A DNA stretch of 14,899 nt from an uncultured Gammaproteobacteria bacterium (GCA_913009215.1 CAJVXG010000017.1:1-14899), one strand, 5' to 3'; shown: positions 7,477-14,581, counted from the stretch's first letter. A program made the numbers and translations. Notes: generated from the letters alone by a model not told the origin.

Positions 7477-7790
7477 TAACGCTGTTGACCGTCGTCTTTC
7501 TGCTATCCACAGGGCCGGTATTTGGCGCAAACAATCAGGGCACTTCTTCAGCCGGGCCCCAGAAACACCGCAACAAGGGTTTGCCGATGAACCCCGGCGA
7601 AGGCGCTGGAGATGACGCTGCCGCCGGCTCGGAAAACAAACCCGGAAAAGCCGGAAAAAGCAACACGGTCCAGCCACGGGTCATCAGGAGAACTATTGTA
7701 AAAATGCCGAACATGCGTTTTGCAAGAGGTAGTAAACGTCCACGCTACATCAGCAAAAAAACACGTACCCTTGAGGTGTATGGGCCTTAA
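7473..7790 (+). CDS. Small basic exported protein, low complexity, unknown function
   Basis: 105 residues. The start MITLLTVVFLLSTGPVFGAN reads as a signal peptide with likely cleavage after VFG-A or FGA-N. The mature part is rich in Gly, Asn, Lys, Pro and Ala up to about residue 65, then basic (VIRRTIVKMPNMRFARGSKR ... YISKKTRTLEVYGP), with no Cys. A TTG-started longer reading from 7380 would put 31 extra residues before the signal peptide and is less likely. The stop is 2 bases before the next ATG, so the two genes are surely cotranscribed. No recognised domain. Confidence 0.65.
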   Translation: MITLLTVVFLLSTGPVFGANNQGTSSAGPQKHRNKGLPMNPGEGAGDDAAAGSENKPGKAGKSNTVQPRVIRRTIVKMPNMRFARGSKRPRYISKKTRTLEVYGP

Positions 7791-7792
7791 CC

Positions 7793-8245
7793 ATGGTGTT
7801 GGGCAAGCACAACAAGGGCATCTGGCGGACCTGTTTTTTTCTCTCCGTAATATTTCTTATGTTACCCGGAAGCATGGTTCATGCCGATGGCTTTTCTTTT
7901 GAAATACCCTATAAAATTTACAAGATGCCACCCTATATTAATGGCGCAAAAATCGACTGTATTGTGTTCGATCGTAAAAGAAAGAGGGAGCTGGCACGCG
8001 AGTCCACTGATATTATCAGGATTGGTGATACCAAAAACACTATGGAAACCGGCAATGTCTCTATGATATTTAATGTACCGCCCTCCAGGCGCAAATACAT
8101 GAAAAAACCCATGATCTATGAATGCAGGCTGTCATTGTGTCGCGGTCGCCTGTGCATGTCACCCCGCCCGAACAGCTGGGCCAGCGTTTCCAAAAAAAGT
8201 TATTGGAAGGAAACCGGGACACTGGAGCCTCTAAAAAAGAAATAG
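7793..8245 (+). CDS. Small basic exported protein with four mature cysteines, unknown function
   Basis: 150 residues with a long signal peptide (KHNKGIWRTCFFLSVIFLML, then PGSMVHA-D). The mature protein of about 118 residues has one Cys in IDCIVFDRK and three in YECRLSLCRGRLCM, so disulfides are plausible. It is basic and ends TLEPLKKK. The segment FEIPYKIYKMPPYINGAKIDCIVF followed by alternating strands suggests a beta-sandwich-like periplasmic domain. It follows the 7473 gene by 2 bases with no obvious ribosome site of its own, so translation may be coupled. The pair probably acts together outside the cytoplasm. Confidence 0.7.
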   Translation: MVLGKHNKGIWRTCFFLSVIFLMLPGSMVHADGFSFEIPYKIYKMPPYINGAKIDCIVFDRKRKRELARESTDIIRIGDTKNTMETGNVSMIFNVPPSRRKYMKKPMIYECRLSLCRGRLCMSPRPNSWASVSKKSYWKETGTLEPLKKK

Positions 8246-8248
8246 TGC

Positions 8249-8446
8249 CTCTAGGGTACTTCTATTAATTGATAATTCCTTCTCCCCCAGGGAGAAGGTT
8301 AGGATGAGGGGATATTAAAATCAATAGATTTCCCCTGTTTGATTCCCTCACCCTAGCCCTCTCGACTCTGGTTCCGGACCTCGTTCTACCTCCTCCATCC
8401 CTGGGGTCGTCCCGGAGGGGAGGGTATTAATAGAAGCGTTCTCTAG
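8249..8446. mobile_element. MITE-like non-autonomous inverted-repeat element
   Basis: Outer ends: CTTCTATTAAT (8259-8269) and its exact reverse complement ATTAATAGAAG (8426-8436), extended by CTCTAG at 8249-8254 and 8441-8446. Inside is an imperfect repeat of about 20 bases: GAGAAGGTTAGGATGAGGGG (from 8294) against CCCTCACCCTAGCCCTCTC (8345-8363). There is also a 9-base hairpin CCTTCTCCC/GGGAGAAGG (8278-8298). The CCCTCACCCTAGCCCTCTC core is a kind of dispersed repeat seen in many proteobacteria (established knowledge; no named family assigned). It has no ORF. It sits between the convergent genes ending at 8245 and 8461 and may also terminate both. Confidence 0.7.
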
Positions 8447-8460
8447 ACAAAATTACGCCA

Positions 8461-8814
8461 TTAGGCAGTTAGTGAGGTCAATGCCATCGCTCCGAGCATC
8501 AGCACGATCAGCAAGCGAAGTACCATGCTACGTCGCTCATTCCCCATGATCGACCCGGCCGCAATACCGGCAAATGCCATGGATATTTCAACCAGCAAGG
8601 TCAGCAGAAATGATGTAGCAGAGGCATAGCGCCAACCAGTACTGTTACCATCAAATTGATACCATTCCCTATAGAGGAAATAATCCGCCAGGGCATAACC
8701 ATCCACCATAACGAAGAAGGCAATAATGATCAGTAGAATACCGTTGCTTCCCCGAATCAGGCCCTGCGTGTTTAACTGACTCCAATAACGATTAGATAAA
8801 TGAGAATAAGACAT
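8461..8814 (-). CDS. Small three-helix membrane protein of unknown function
   Basis: 117 residues. Hydrophobic segments lie at about 25-48 (NGILLIIIAFFVMVDGYALA), 66-90 (ATSFLLTLLVEISMAFAGIA) and 96-115 (MVLRLLIVLMLGAMALTSLT). The start is ATG 8814 with GGAG 8 bases upstream. The GTG reading at 8823 would overlap that ribosome site. It is the last gene of the CreD-like operon, 33 bases after the preceding gene. No family recognised. Confidence 0.72.
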   Translation of the reverse strand: MSYSHLSNRYWSQLNTQGLIRGSNGILLIIIAFFVMVDGYALADYFLYREWYQFDGNSTGWRYASATSFLLTLLVEISMAFAGIAAGSIMGNERRSMVLRLLIVLMLGAMALTSLTA

Positions 8815-8847
8815 AACCGACACTCCAATGCGTAATAAATATAGCTC

Positions 8848-9315
8848 TTAATCCACAGACCTGAGCGGTTGCGGGATCTGTTCCTGTAGCAATGCCATTG
8901 ACAGTTTATTACTAACCCAGATGCCCAGCGGTATAATGATCCAGCCAAACAATACATAGGGCGCCATGGTATAAACCACCAGGTGATTGAATATGACCTT
9001 GAGACTAAAGACCACTTGTCCCAACATAACTTGCAATATGACCATCATGGCTGCGGTAGTGATAACCGTCAGAAATGGGACCACCAACCCGACCATAAAG
9101 ACGTTGATACAATGATCTTTATGACACAATTCACGGCCTAGCTGCTTGCCCCAGAACCAGGCCGACAGGGTCGCAATAAGCATCAATGGCAGACCCTTGA
9201 GGACATCCACGTGTGCAAATATCAATACAATTACGGTCACAATAGTAGTACAGAAGGCATAATTGAATGCCGCTCTGTTACATGCATCCCTGTCTTGATA
9301 AATCTTTTGTCTCAT
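8848..9315 (-). CDS. Four-helix membrane protein of unknown function
   Basis: 155 residues from ATG 9315. Likely helices are at about 16-35 (AFCTTIVTVIVLIFAHV), 41-58 (GLPLMLIATLSAWFWG), 70-97 (VFMVGLVVPFLTVITTAAMM) and 115-137 (TMAPYVLFGWIIIPLGIWV). The ATG at 9315 has a strong AAAGGGGGT 5 bases upstream. ATG 9330 (after AAGGG), ATG 9354 and GTG 9372 are also in frame. GTG 9372 overlaps the TGA of the upstream CreD-like gene, so the exact start is uncertain. It is clearly in the same operon. No family recognised. Confidence 0.75.
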   Translation of the reverse strand: MRQKIYQDRDACNRAAFNYAFCTTIVTVIVLIFAHVDVLKGLPLMLIATLSAWFWGKQLGRELCHKDHCINVFMVGLVVPFLTVITTAAMMVILQVMLGQVVFSLKVIFNHLVVYTMAPYVLFGWIIIPLGIWVSNKLSMALLQEQIPQPLRSVD

Positions 9316-9368
9316 ATAACCCCCTTTCATTAGATTCCCTTGTTTGATGTTCATTGTTATACGCCCTG

Positions 9369-10619
9369 TCACTTCGCAGCTTCCTTGTTGAGTTTCCGTG
9401 AAAACACCTCAGACCAGTTCAAACGTGCCGTCATCTGCATCAGGACAAACAACGTTACGATGGCGCCAATAGTGACCGCCAGGCCCGTGAACCCCTTAAA
9501 GAAGAAGGCGTAGGAGAACAGAACGAGGTAAACCAGTTGGGCGCCGGCGGCCTCGACAAAGGCGAAGCGCTTGCCTATCGCAATACGCAGGTAGCTCACC
9601 ACCAGCAACATGGAAACGATGGATGAAATAACAAATGCCAGATGGATAGAGATATGATCTACCAGATAGGCCAGCAATAAATGAAAGGCAAAGAAGGCTG
9701 CGGATACAAAGAAGATATGCATCGGGTGCAAATCGATACGTTTGATCAGGGTAATAACAATCACTACCACTATAAAGAATAATAGCGACACCGGCGCAAA
9801 AAAGCTGATTTGTCCGGCCAAAGGGCCTGGTTGTAATTTCTGCGGCAGCTGCATGCCGATGTTGACACCGGAAATCAGGTTATTGTATTGCCAATGCAGT
9901 TTCCATCCTTTATCTGTCCTGATTTTATTTGTCGGTGAAATGGAATCGTCCGGAAAATCGATGTCGGAAAAATTGGTATTCAGCACCAGTGAGAAATTCT
10001 TGATCTCGGACACGCCCTGGCCAAACTGATAATTCCAGCGATCCAGGCCGTTTGAGATATAAGCGACATCCACTGTCAGTACCTCTCCTGGCTTGGCGTA
10101 AATCTTGCCGCTGATCACCCCGTTCCCGGAATTCGACTTGCTGTACCATTCCTTATTGCGTAGAAAGAATTTAAAATTGTCATAAGTCGCGCTGGCGACG
10201 GGAAACGGAAAGAATATTTCTACGTATTGCCCTTTACTGCTTGGATTCTTGAATTGATAACTGCTCTTGAAATTGACTTTATAGGTCGAATACCACAACA
10301 GGCCCTTTTGCCTGTAATCCAGATCGAGATCGGACTGGATGTCGCTTTTTACCAACGGCACTGTATACGTTAACCAGTACTTCTCCAGCTTCACTACCTT
10401 CTTTTTGTCGACATAACTGATTTTCTTTCTTGTCTTCGATATACGGTATGTCGCATTGGGTGAACGCTGCGTCTGCGCGGCGCCCCAGATTCTTTCGACA
10501 CTGGACTTCAGCCTTGAATCCATATCATAGGTCCGGGAAAATACGGTAGCACCCAGAATGGCCCAGGCTATCGATGCGCAAACAAAAATCAGGATAATGG
10601 CCAACAATCGCTTAATCAT
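9369..10619 (-). CDS. CreD-like inner membrane protein
   Basis: 416 residues: one N-terminal helix (about 4-26), a large periplasmic domain (about 27-275) and five C-terminal helices. The C-terminal half resembles E. coli CreD in layout and sequence: DLHPMHIFFVSAAFFAFHLL, LAYLVDHISIHLAFVI and the ending MQMTARLNWSEVF. E. coli CreD has LHPMQYLLVG and an FLTRNIDW ending (from memory). The periplasmic part is more divergent. CreD is the membrane product controlled by CreBC and linked to envelope integrity and beta-lactam response; its biochemical role is unclear. The start is ATG 10619 with AAGGTGG 6-7 bases upstream, rather than GTG 10628. It is divergent from a CreB/CreC-like pair and heads a three-gene membrane-protein operon. 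Confidence 0.75.
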   Translation of the reverse strand: MIKRLLAIILIFVCASIAWAILGATVFSRTYDMDSRLKSSVERIWGAAQTQRSPNATYRISKTRKKISYVDKKKVVKLEKYWLTYTVPLVKSDIQSDLDLDYRQKGLLWYSTYKVNFKSSYQFKNPSSKGQYVEIFFPFPVASATYDNFKFFLRNKEWYSKSNSGNGVISGKIYAKPGEVLTVDVAYISNGLDRWNYQFGQGVSEIKNFSLVLNTNFSDIDFPDDSISPTNKIRTDKGWKLHWQYNNLISGVNIGMQLPQKLQPGPLAGQISFFAPVSLLFFIVVVIVITLIKRIDLHPMHIFFVSAAFFAFHLLLAYLVDHISIHLAFVISSIVSMLLVVSYLRIAIGKRFAFVEAAGAQLVYLVLFSYAFFFKGFTGLAVTIGAIVTLFVLMQMTARLNWSEVFSRKLNKEAAK

Positions 10620-10707
10620 GGTTCCCACCTTGTTTTGGTATTGTTGATAGTCTGGCTTGTAAACGTGCCGTTTTGATGAAGTAGTTTAGGAAAAAACATG
10701 GGGATTT

Positions 10708-10736
10708 TGTGCAGATTCTGTGCAAGGACTTGTGCA
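10708..10736. promoter_or_regulatory. Triple direct repeat TGTGCA, candidate response-regulator operator
   Basis: Exact TGTGCA copies lie at 10708-10713, 10719-10724 and 10731-10736, with starts 11 and 12 bases apart. OmpR/PhoB/CreB-family regulators bind tandem direct repeats about one helical turn apart; the E. coli cre tag is TTCAC repeated at 11 bases. The array sits between the divergent CreD-like and regulator genes, 60 bases from the regulator start and about 90 from the CreD-like start. It is thus well placed to control both. Confidence 0.7.
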
Positions 10737-10758
10737 ACCAGGTGATGCCTACTAGAGT
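10730..10758 (+). promoter_or_regulatory. Candidate promoter of the regulator-kinase operon
   Basis: TTGTGC (10730-10735), a 17-base spacer and TAGAGT (10753-10758). The -35 is poor and coincides with the third TGTGCA repeat, the arrangement expected for a PhoB-like activated promoter. This predicts positive autoregulation. Confidence 0.4.
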
Positions 10759-10795
10759 CTTTGCAGAAACATTTGGCAAAGGTTAATGTAGCCCA

Positions 10796-11488
10796 ATGCA
10801 GAAAATACTGATTGTCGATGATGATCCGCACATCCGCGAAGTCTTGCGTTATGCATTGGACAAGGCGGGGTATGTGATTAAAGAGGCAGGGGACGGTCAA
10901 CAGGCGTTAAAACTCTACCACAGTGAAAACCCGGATCTCATTGTGCTGGACATAAAAATGCCGGAGATGGACGGTACCGAAGTCTGTCGCAAAATCCGGC
11001 AACAGGACAGTACACCGATCGTATTCCTGTCATCCAAAGACGAGGAAATCGATCGTATTCTGGGTCTGGAACTGGGAGGTGACGATTATGTCACCAAGCC
11101 CTTCAGTCCCCGAGAACTGGTGGCACGCGTACGCGCGGTACTAAGGCGGTCTGGAGAGAGCAAAAATACTGACGCCAATAGCGATGCTGCCCGCATCTAT
11201 CGACATGGTGAGCTGATACTTAACGAGGATCTGTTTGTTGCCCATTGGCACAGCCAGGAAATCGTATTGACCGTTACCGAGTTTGGCCTGCTTCGTACCC
11301 TGCTGACTCACCCGGGCAAGGTTTTTACGCGCGATGAACTAATGAACAGCGCCTATGATTTCAACAATGTGGTCAGTGATCGCACCATTGATAGCCACAT
11401 TCGTCGTGTCCGCGCCAAGCTCGGTGCGGTTGCCGACGACCCCATAGAGACCGTCCATGGTGTCGGTTACAAGCTCGGCCCTTGCTAG
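10796..11488 (+). CDS. OmpR-family response regulator, CreB-like
   Basis: Two-component DNA-binding regulator, 230 residues. Receiver domain: acidic pocket D8-D10, phospho-acceptor D52 in LIVLDIKMPEMDG, S79 in the switch position and K101 in VTKPFSPREL. A winged-helix domain occupies about 138-228: TVTEFGLLRTLLTHPGKVFT, then RTIDSHIRRVRAKLG and VHGVGYKLG. The stretch FLSSKDEEIDRILGLELGGD closely resembles E. coli CreB (FLTARSEEVDRLLGLEIGAD, from memory). The kinase and the CreD-like neighbour support a CreB-type role, but other OmpR-family regulators are similar, so I give no symbol. ATG 10796 is the only sensible start; its ribosome site is weak. It overlaps the kinase gene by 7 bases. Confidence 0.92.
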   Translation: MQKILIVDDDPHIREVLRYALDKAGYVIKEAGDGQQALKLYHSENPDLIVLDIKMPEMDGTEVCRKIRQQDSTPIVFLSSKDEEIDRILGLELGGDDYVTKPFSPRELVARVRAVLRRSGESKNTDANSDAARIYRHGELILNEDLFVAHWHSQEIVLTVTEFGLLRTLLTHPGKVFTRDELMNSAYDFNNVVSDRTIDSHIRRVRAKLGAVADDPIETVHGVGYKLGPC

Positions 11489-13113
11489 CCGCCAACACAT
11501 TACGATGGCGACCACGTCTCAGGACTATTCTGGTTCTGGTAAACCTGACTATATTATTGTTACCACTCGGCGGTATCGGGGTTTTGCGTGTCTATGAAAG
11601 CGCACTGGTACGACAAACCGAATCGGAACTGGTGGCCCAGGGCGCCTTTGTCTCAGCCAGTTTTAATGCCTCGCTAAAACGCCAACTCGGAACAGAGAAA
11701 AAATTACAACGCTTTGTCGATCAATTCAGCCGCCCGGTGGATACAAAATGGCGACATAAGATTGACCCCGGTGATAAATGGCGTCCTCACCCGTCGACAC
11801 TGGATCTGGCCACAGACCGGGTTCGCAAGACACCACCCAAAGAAATGCAGGCAACAGGAAAACCAAACCGCATCGTCGCCATGGTCGGCAAAGACATCAG
11901 CAACATCATGCAGGATGCACAGGTCGTCACTCTCGCCGGTATCCGTGTTGTTGATCTGGACGGCAGAATTATCGCCTCCACCACCGACAATATTGGGATG
12001 TCACTGGCCTCCTGGGAAGAGGTCCGGCGCGCCCTGAAAGGAGAACATGTCAGCCTGTTGCGACAGCGCATCAGCGATAAACCTGCGCCACCATTGGTCT
12101 CTATCAGTCGTGGCGCCCGCGTCAGAGTCTATGTCGCCACCCCTATATTGCTTCATAACCGTGTCCTTGGCGCCGTGGTGCTGATTCGCACACCAGCCAA
12201 TATTGGTCGTGCCCTCCATGCAAAAAGCAAAACCCTAACGATTGCCGGTCTGCTTTTGCTCGGCGTGATCCTGTTGGTATCGGTCTTGACCTCACTGACG
12301 ATCAGCAGACCGGTCAATGCGGTCATTGAACAGACCCGGCGCGCCATCCGGGGCGAGAAAGGTGCGGTGGTGCCGCTGGATAAACCCGTCACCGAAGAGA
12401 TCGCGCAACTGTCCAACGCCGTCGCCAGCATGGCACAAATCCTGGAACAACGCGCCGATTATATTCGTGAATTTACGTCACATGTCTCTCACGAATTTAA
12501 AACTCCGTTAACGGCCATCCAGGGGGCTGTTGAATTATTGCGCGATCATTACACCACCATGTCTGAAGCAGAGCGAAATCGATTTCTAGAGAATATGACA
12601 GACGATGTGGATCGTCTCGATCGCCTGGTACATCGCCTGCTGGAACTGGCGCGGGCCGATACCATGCCGGCCAGCAAGGAAAGCGGTGATGCTAAAGCAG
12701 TATTAACAGGGCTGCAGAAACGCTATCGTCAAGGTGGTCACGATATCACCCTCACTATTCAATCTGAAAGAAATCGGGTCGCCGTGGCCGAGGAAATCCT
12801 GGAATCCATAATCAGTAACCTGATCGACAATGCCTTGCAACACGCCGAAGGTGCCGATATTTCCATTAGCACCAGCAATACCGATGGGTTGCTGCAAATT
12901 ATCGTGCAAGACAATGGCCCAGGCATCTCGGCCGCCAACCTGGCGCAAATCTTTGATCCCTTCTTTACCACTGCACGGGAACAAGGCGGTACCGGCCTGG
13001 GATTATCGTTGGTTAAATCGTTATTGACGAGTCATCGTGGCAGTATTGTGTGTGAATCTTCTTCGGCAGGGACGAGGTTTACAATAATAATACCATTAGC
13101 CGATAGTGCCTGA
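11482..13113 (+). CDS. Membrane sensor histidine kinase, CreC-like
   Basis: 543 residues. TM1 is at about 15-36 and TM2 at about 251-274. The periplasmic sensor between them ends in a CACHE-like fold (RVVDLDGRIIASTTDNIGMS ... YVATPILLHNRVLGAVVLI), matching the CreC pattern of a VYVAAPI strand near the second membrane segment. A HAMP linker (276-325) follows, then HisKA with FTSHVSHEFKTPL (phospho-His H337). The ATPase domain has the N box with N450 (SNLIDNALQ), DNGPGIS (477-483) and GGTGLGLSL (502-510). All catalytic boxes are intact. The longest reading starts at TTG 11482, overlapping the regulator stop; no in-frame ATG lies before TM1, so translational coupling is likely. It should phosphorylate the adjacent regulator. 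It is longer than E. coli CreC (474) because of an extended periplasmic region (about 65-130). Confidence 0.93.
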   Translation: MLAANTLRWRPRLRTILVLVNLTILLLPLGGIGVLRVYESALVRQTESELVAQGAFVSASFNASLKRQLGTEKKLQRFVDQFSRPVDTKWRHKIDPGDKWRPHPSTLDLATDRVRKTPPKEMQATGKPNRIVAMVGKDISNIMQDAQVVTLAGIRVVDLDGRIIASTTDNIGMSLASWEEVRRALKGEHVSLLRQRISDKPAPPLVSISRGARVRVYVATPILLHNRVLGAVVLIRTPANIGRALHAKSKTLTIAGLLLLGVILLVSVLTSLTISRPVNAVIEQTRRAIRGEKGAVVPLDKPVTEEIAQLSNAVASMAQILEQRADYIREFTSHVSHEFKTPLTAIQGAVELLRDHYTTMSEAERNRFLENMTDDVDRLDRLVHRLLELARADTMPASKESGDAKAVLTGLQKRYRQGGHDITLTIQSERNRVAVAEEILESIISNLIDNALQHAEGADISISTSNTDGLLQIIVQDNGPGISAANLAQIFDPFFTTAREQGGTGLGLSLVKSLLTSHRGSIVCESSSAGTRFTIIIPLADSA

Positions 13114-13181
13114 TATCGGCAATAGTGTTTGAAGTAAAGTCACTCCGGTTTTTTATTCACTGGTGATTTTGATTGAGCAAG

Positions 13182-13209
13182 AAAACCGGGGCAGATATTA
13201 TTTTGCCCC
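13182..13209 (-). terminator. Probable terminator between convergent genes
   Basis: GGGGCA (13188-13193) and TGCCCC (13204-13209) form a hairpin. On the minus strand it is followed by GGTTTTCTT, ending the 13221 gene. An alternative, mutually exclusive stem CCGGTTTT (13145-13152)/AAAACCGG (13182-13189) could serve the kinase transcript on the plus strand. Confidence 0.55.
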
Positions 13210-13220
13210 ATTTCTTTCAT

Positions 13221-13538
13221 CTACTGAACTAAATTACGCAAATACTGACATGTTTTATCATTAATAGACTTGATAATTTGTTCTTCTGTTTCGAAAACAA
13301 CCGTGCCTTTATTTTTATCTACTATATGGCCCTGGTCAATAAGCTCCTTATGGCTTAGCAGCCTGCAACTTTCGTCAATGCTTTGTGATCTTAAATATCT
13401 CTCACCAAGCTCTTTGCTTGCAAAGGCAACATAAGGATCAGAATCCGGGCCAGTCTCCGATACCCTGACCCTCATCAAGCCAACCTTGGGCAATCCATTA
13501 TCTTCGATATAGTCCGTTACTATGTAATAAAGACTCAT
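13221..13538 (-). CDS. Small hypothetical protein
   Basis: 105 residues, soluble, no signal peptide or membrane segment. It starts MSLYYIVTDYIEDNGLPKVG and has alternating strand/helix character (VRVSETG ... PYVAFASKELGERYLRSQSI ... VFETEEQIIKSINDKT). A single Cys lies in ESCRLL and another near the C-terminus. I do not recognise a family. ATG 13538 has no clear ribosome site. It lies 78 bases after the MscS-like gene on the same strand and may be cotranscribed with it. A terminator hairpin follows. Confidence 0.65.
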   Translation of the reverse strand: MSLYYIVTDYIEDNGLPKVGLMRVRVSETGPDSDPYVAFASKELGERYLRSQSIDESCRLLSHKELIDQGHIVDKNKGTVVFETEEQIIKSINDKTCQYLRNLVQ

Positions 13539-13616
13539 TTATCTGTTCGGTTGCTGAGATCGGGTGCAGCTCTGGTTGGCTATTTTCCTCTGGATCACAA
13601 AATTATCGATTGCACG

Positions 13617-14117
13617 TTACTGAAGAACAGTGATTGGGTCCGTGAATAATTTTGAATTCGGAATGAGCACCTTATTCCCCTCGGAATCAAGCTCCGTGTA
13701 TCGCAGGTCAATAGAAACAACGGTGCCCTCGTAACCCGATATCTTTATACAGTCTCCTTTCTCGAATGGTCGATATAGCAATATAAGGATGCCAGAGAGA
13801 AGATTGGAAATAGTATCCTTCAGAGCGAAGCCAAGTGCAAATCCCGTCAACCCCAGACCGGCCACCAGCACGGATACATTAACACCCAAGGTTCCGAGCG
13901 CAGTAACCAGGCCAAAGATGGTAAGTGTAATACTGTTTGCACGAATAAATAGCGAGGTAAGATTTTCACCGAATTTCAATCGCTCAGCAGCACTAGTGAT
14001 TATTCTTTTTATTATTTTCGCAAGGATAAAGAAAACAACGAAAATTACTATGACCCAGATTACTCTCGGTATCCAAAGAATCGCTTCGTCAAGCAAATAC
14101 TGTACTAGATTTTCCAC
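13617..14117 (-). CDS. Short MscS-family mechanosensitive channel protein
   Basis: Small-conductance channel family, 166 residues against 286 for E. coli MscS. The first helix is at about 13-36 (ILWIPRVIWVIVIFVVFFIL) and a second at about 56-78. The pore-lining TM3 follows: VAGLGLTGFALGFALKDTIS, then NLLSGILILLYRPFEKGDCI. The start of the beta domain is present (GYEGTVVSIDLRYTELDSEG and KVLIPNSKL). It stops at TAA 13617 just after the IPN motif, so the large cytoplasmic alpha/beta cage is missing. The sequence past the stop encodes nothing MscS-like in any obvious way, so this is a natural short form or an old truncation. The start is GTG 14117 with GAGG about 10 bases upstream. Confidence 0.88.
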   Translation of the reverse strand: MENLVQYLLDEAILWIPRVIWVIVIFVVFFILAKIIKRIITSAAERLKFGENLTSLFIRANSITLTIFGLVTALGTLGVNVSVLVAGLGLTGFALGFALKDTISNLLSGILILLYRPFEKGDCIKISGYEGTVVSIDLRYTELDSEGNKVLIPNSKLFTDPITVLQ

Positions 14118-14184
14118 AGTCTACAAACCTCATGTTGTTCTTCTCAAAGAAATAGCCAGACATAATAACTTCCCGATAAAGGGC

Positions 14185-14274
14185 CGACCTCCGTCCCCAA
14201 CGTGGATCAACTCAATGCGTCAGAGCCATAATATTAAAGGTTTTACCCAATTCAATAAACAGGATTGGAGGTCG
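14185..14274 (+). repeat. Distant inverted repeat covering the IS110 ribosome site
   Basis: CGACCTCC at 14185-14192 is the exact reverse complement of GGAGGTCG at 14267-14274, which contains the Shine-Dalgarno of the IS110 remnant. The 74 bases between could fold as a large stem-loop. This is the non-coding flank where IS110-group elements encode their bridge RNA. It may be a relic of that RNA or a translation-damping structure; both are inference. Confidence 0.35.
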
Positions 14275-14276
14275 AC

Positions 14277-14581
14277 ATGAATCAAACTAACATACTCTTT
14301 GTTGGAATGGACGTACACAAGGAATCGATTGAGATTGCTTTGGCGGAGGGATGGTAACCATGGTGAAAGGTACGCCGTTACGACAGGATCGGGGTCTCTG
14401 ATGCCGTCTAAAAGACACGGCCTAAACCGGCCTCAACGGGCAAAACCCGGCACTTTTGCTGTGATGTAGATGAACCCTACCGATACTTAGGTTCCAAAGG
14501 CCATGTTTGCATTGTCATGGCACCCTCGCTTATTCCAAAAAACCGGGAGACAAGGTCACAACCGACAAACACAATACGATG
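14277..14581 (+). pseudogene. Decayed IS110-family transposase, N-terminal remnant
   Basis: After a perfect GGAGGT and ATG 14277 the frame reads MNQTNILFVGMDVHKESIEI-ALAEGW, the start of an IS110-type DEDD transposase (first catalytic Asp in GMDVHK). Stops then occur at 14355, 14364 and 14409. The same frame keeps recognisable family sequence: KVRRYDRIG, then PASTGKTRHF and RYLGSKGHVCIVMAPSLIPK. At the A run 14537-14542 one base is missing relative to the family. Homology continues in a shifted frame as PGDKVTTDKH (family PGDRVKTDRRDA). Beyond about 14581 I see no further match, so the catalytic C-terminal two-thirds is deleted. The element cannot be active. Confidence 0.88.

Noticed and set aside
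13221..13538. Toxin-antitoxin reading of the small hypothetical gene and a neighbour
   Set aside because: No second small gene overlaps it; the only close same-strand neighbour is an MscS-like channel, and no toxin or antitoxin motif is visible.
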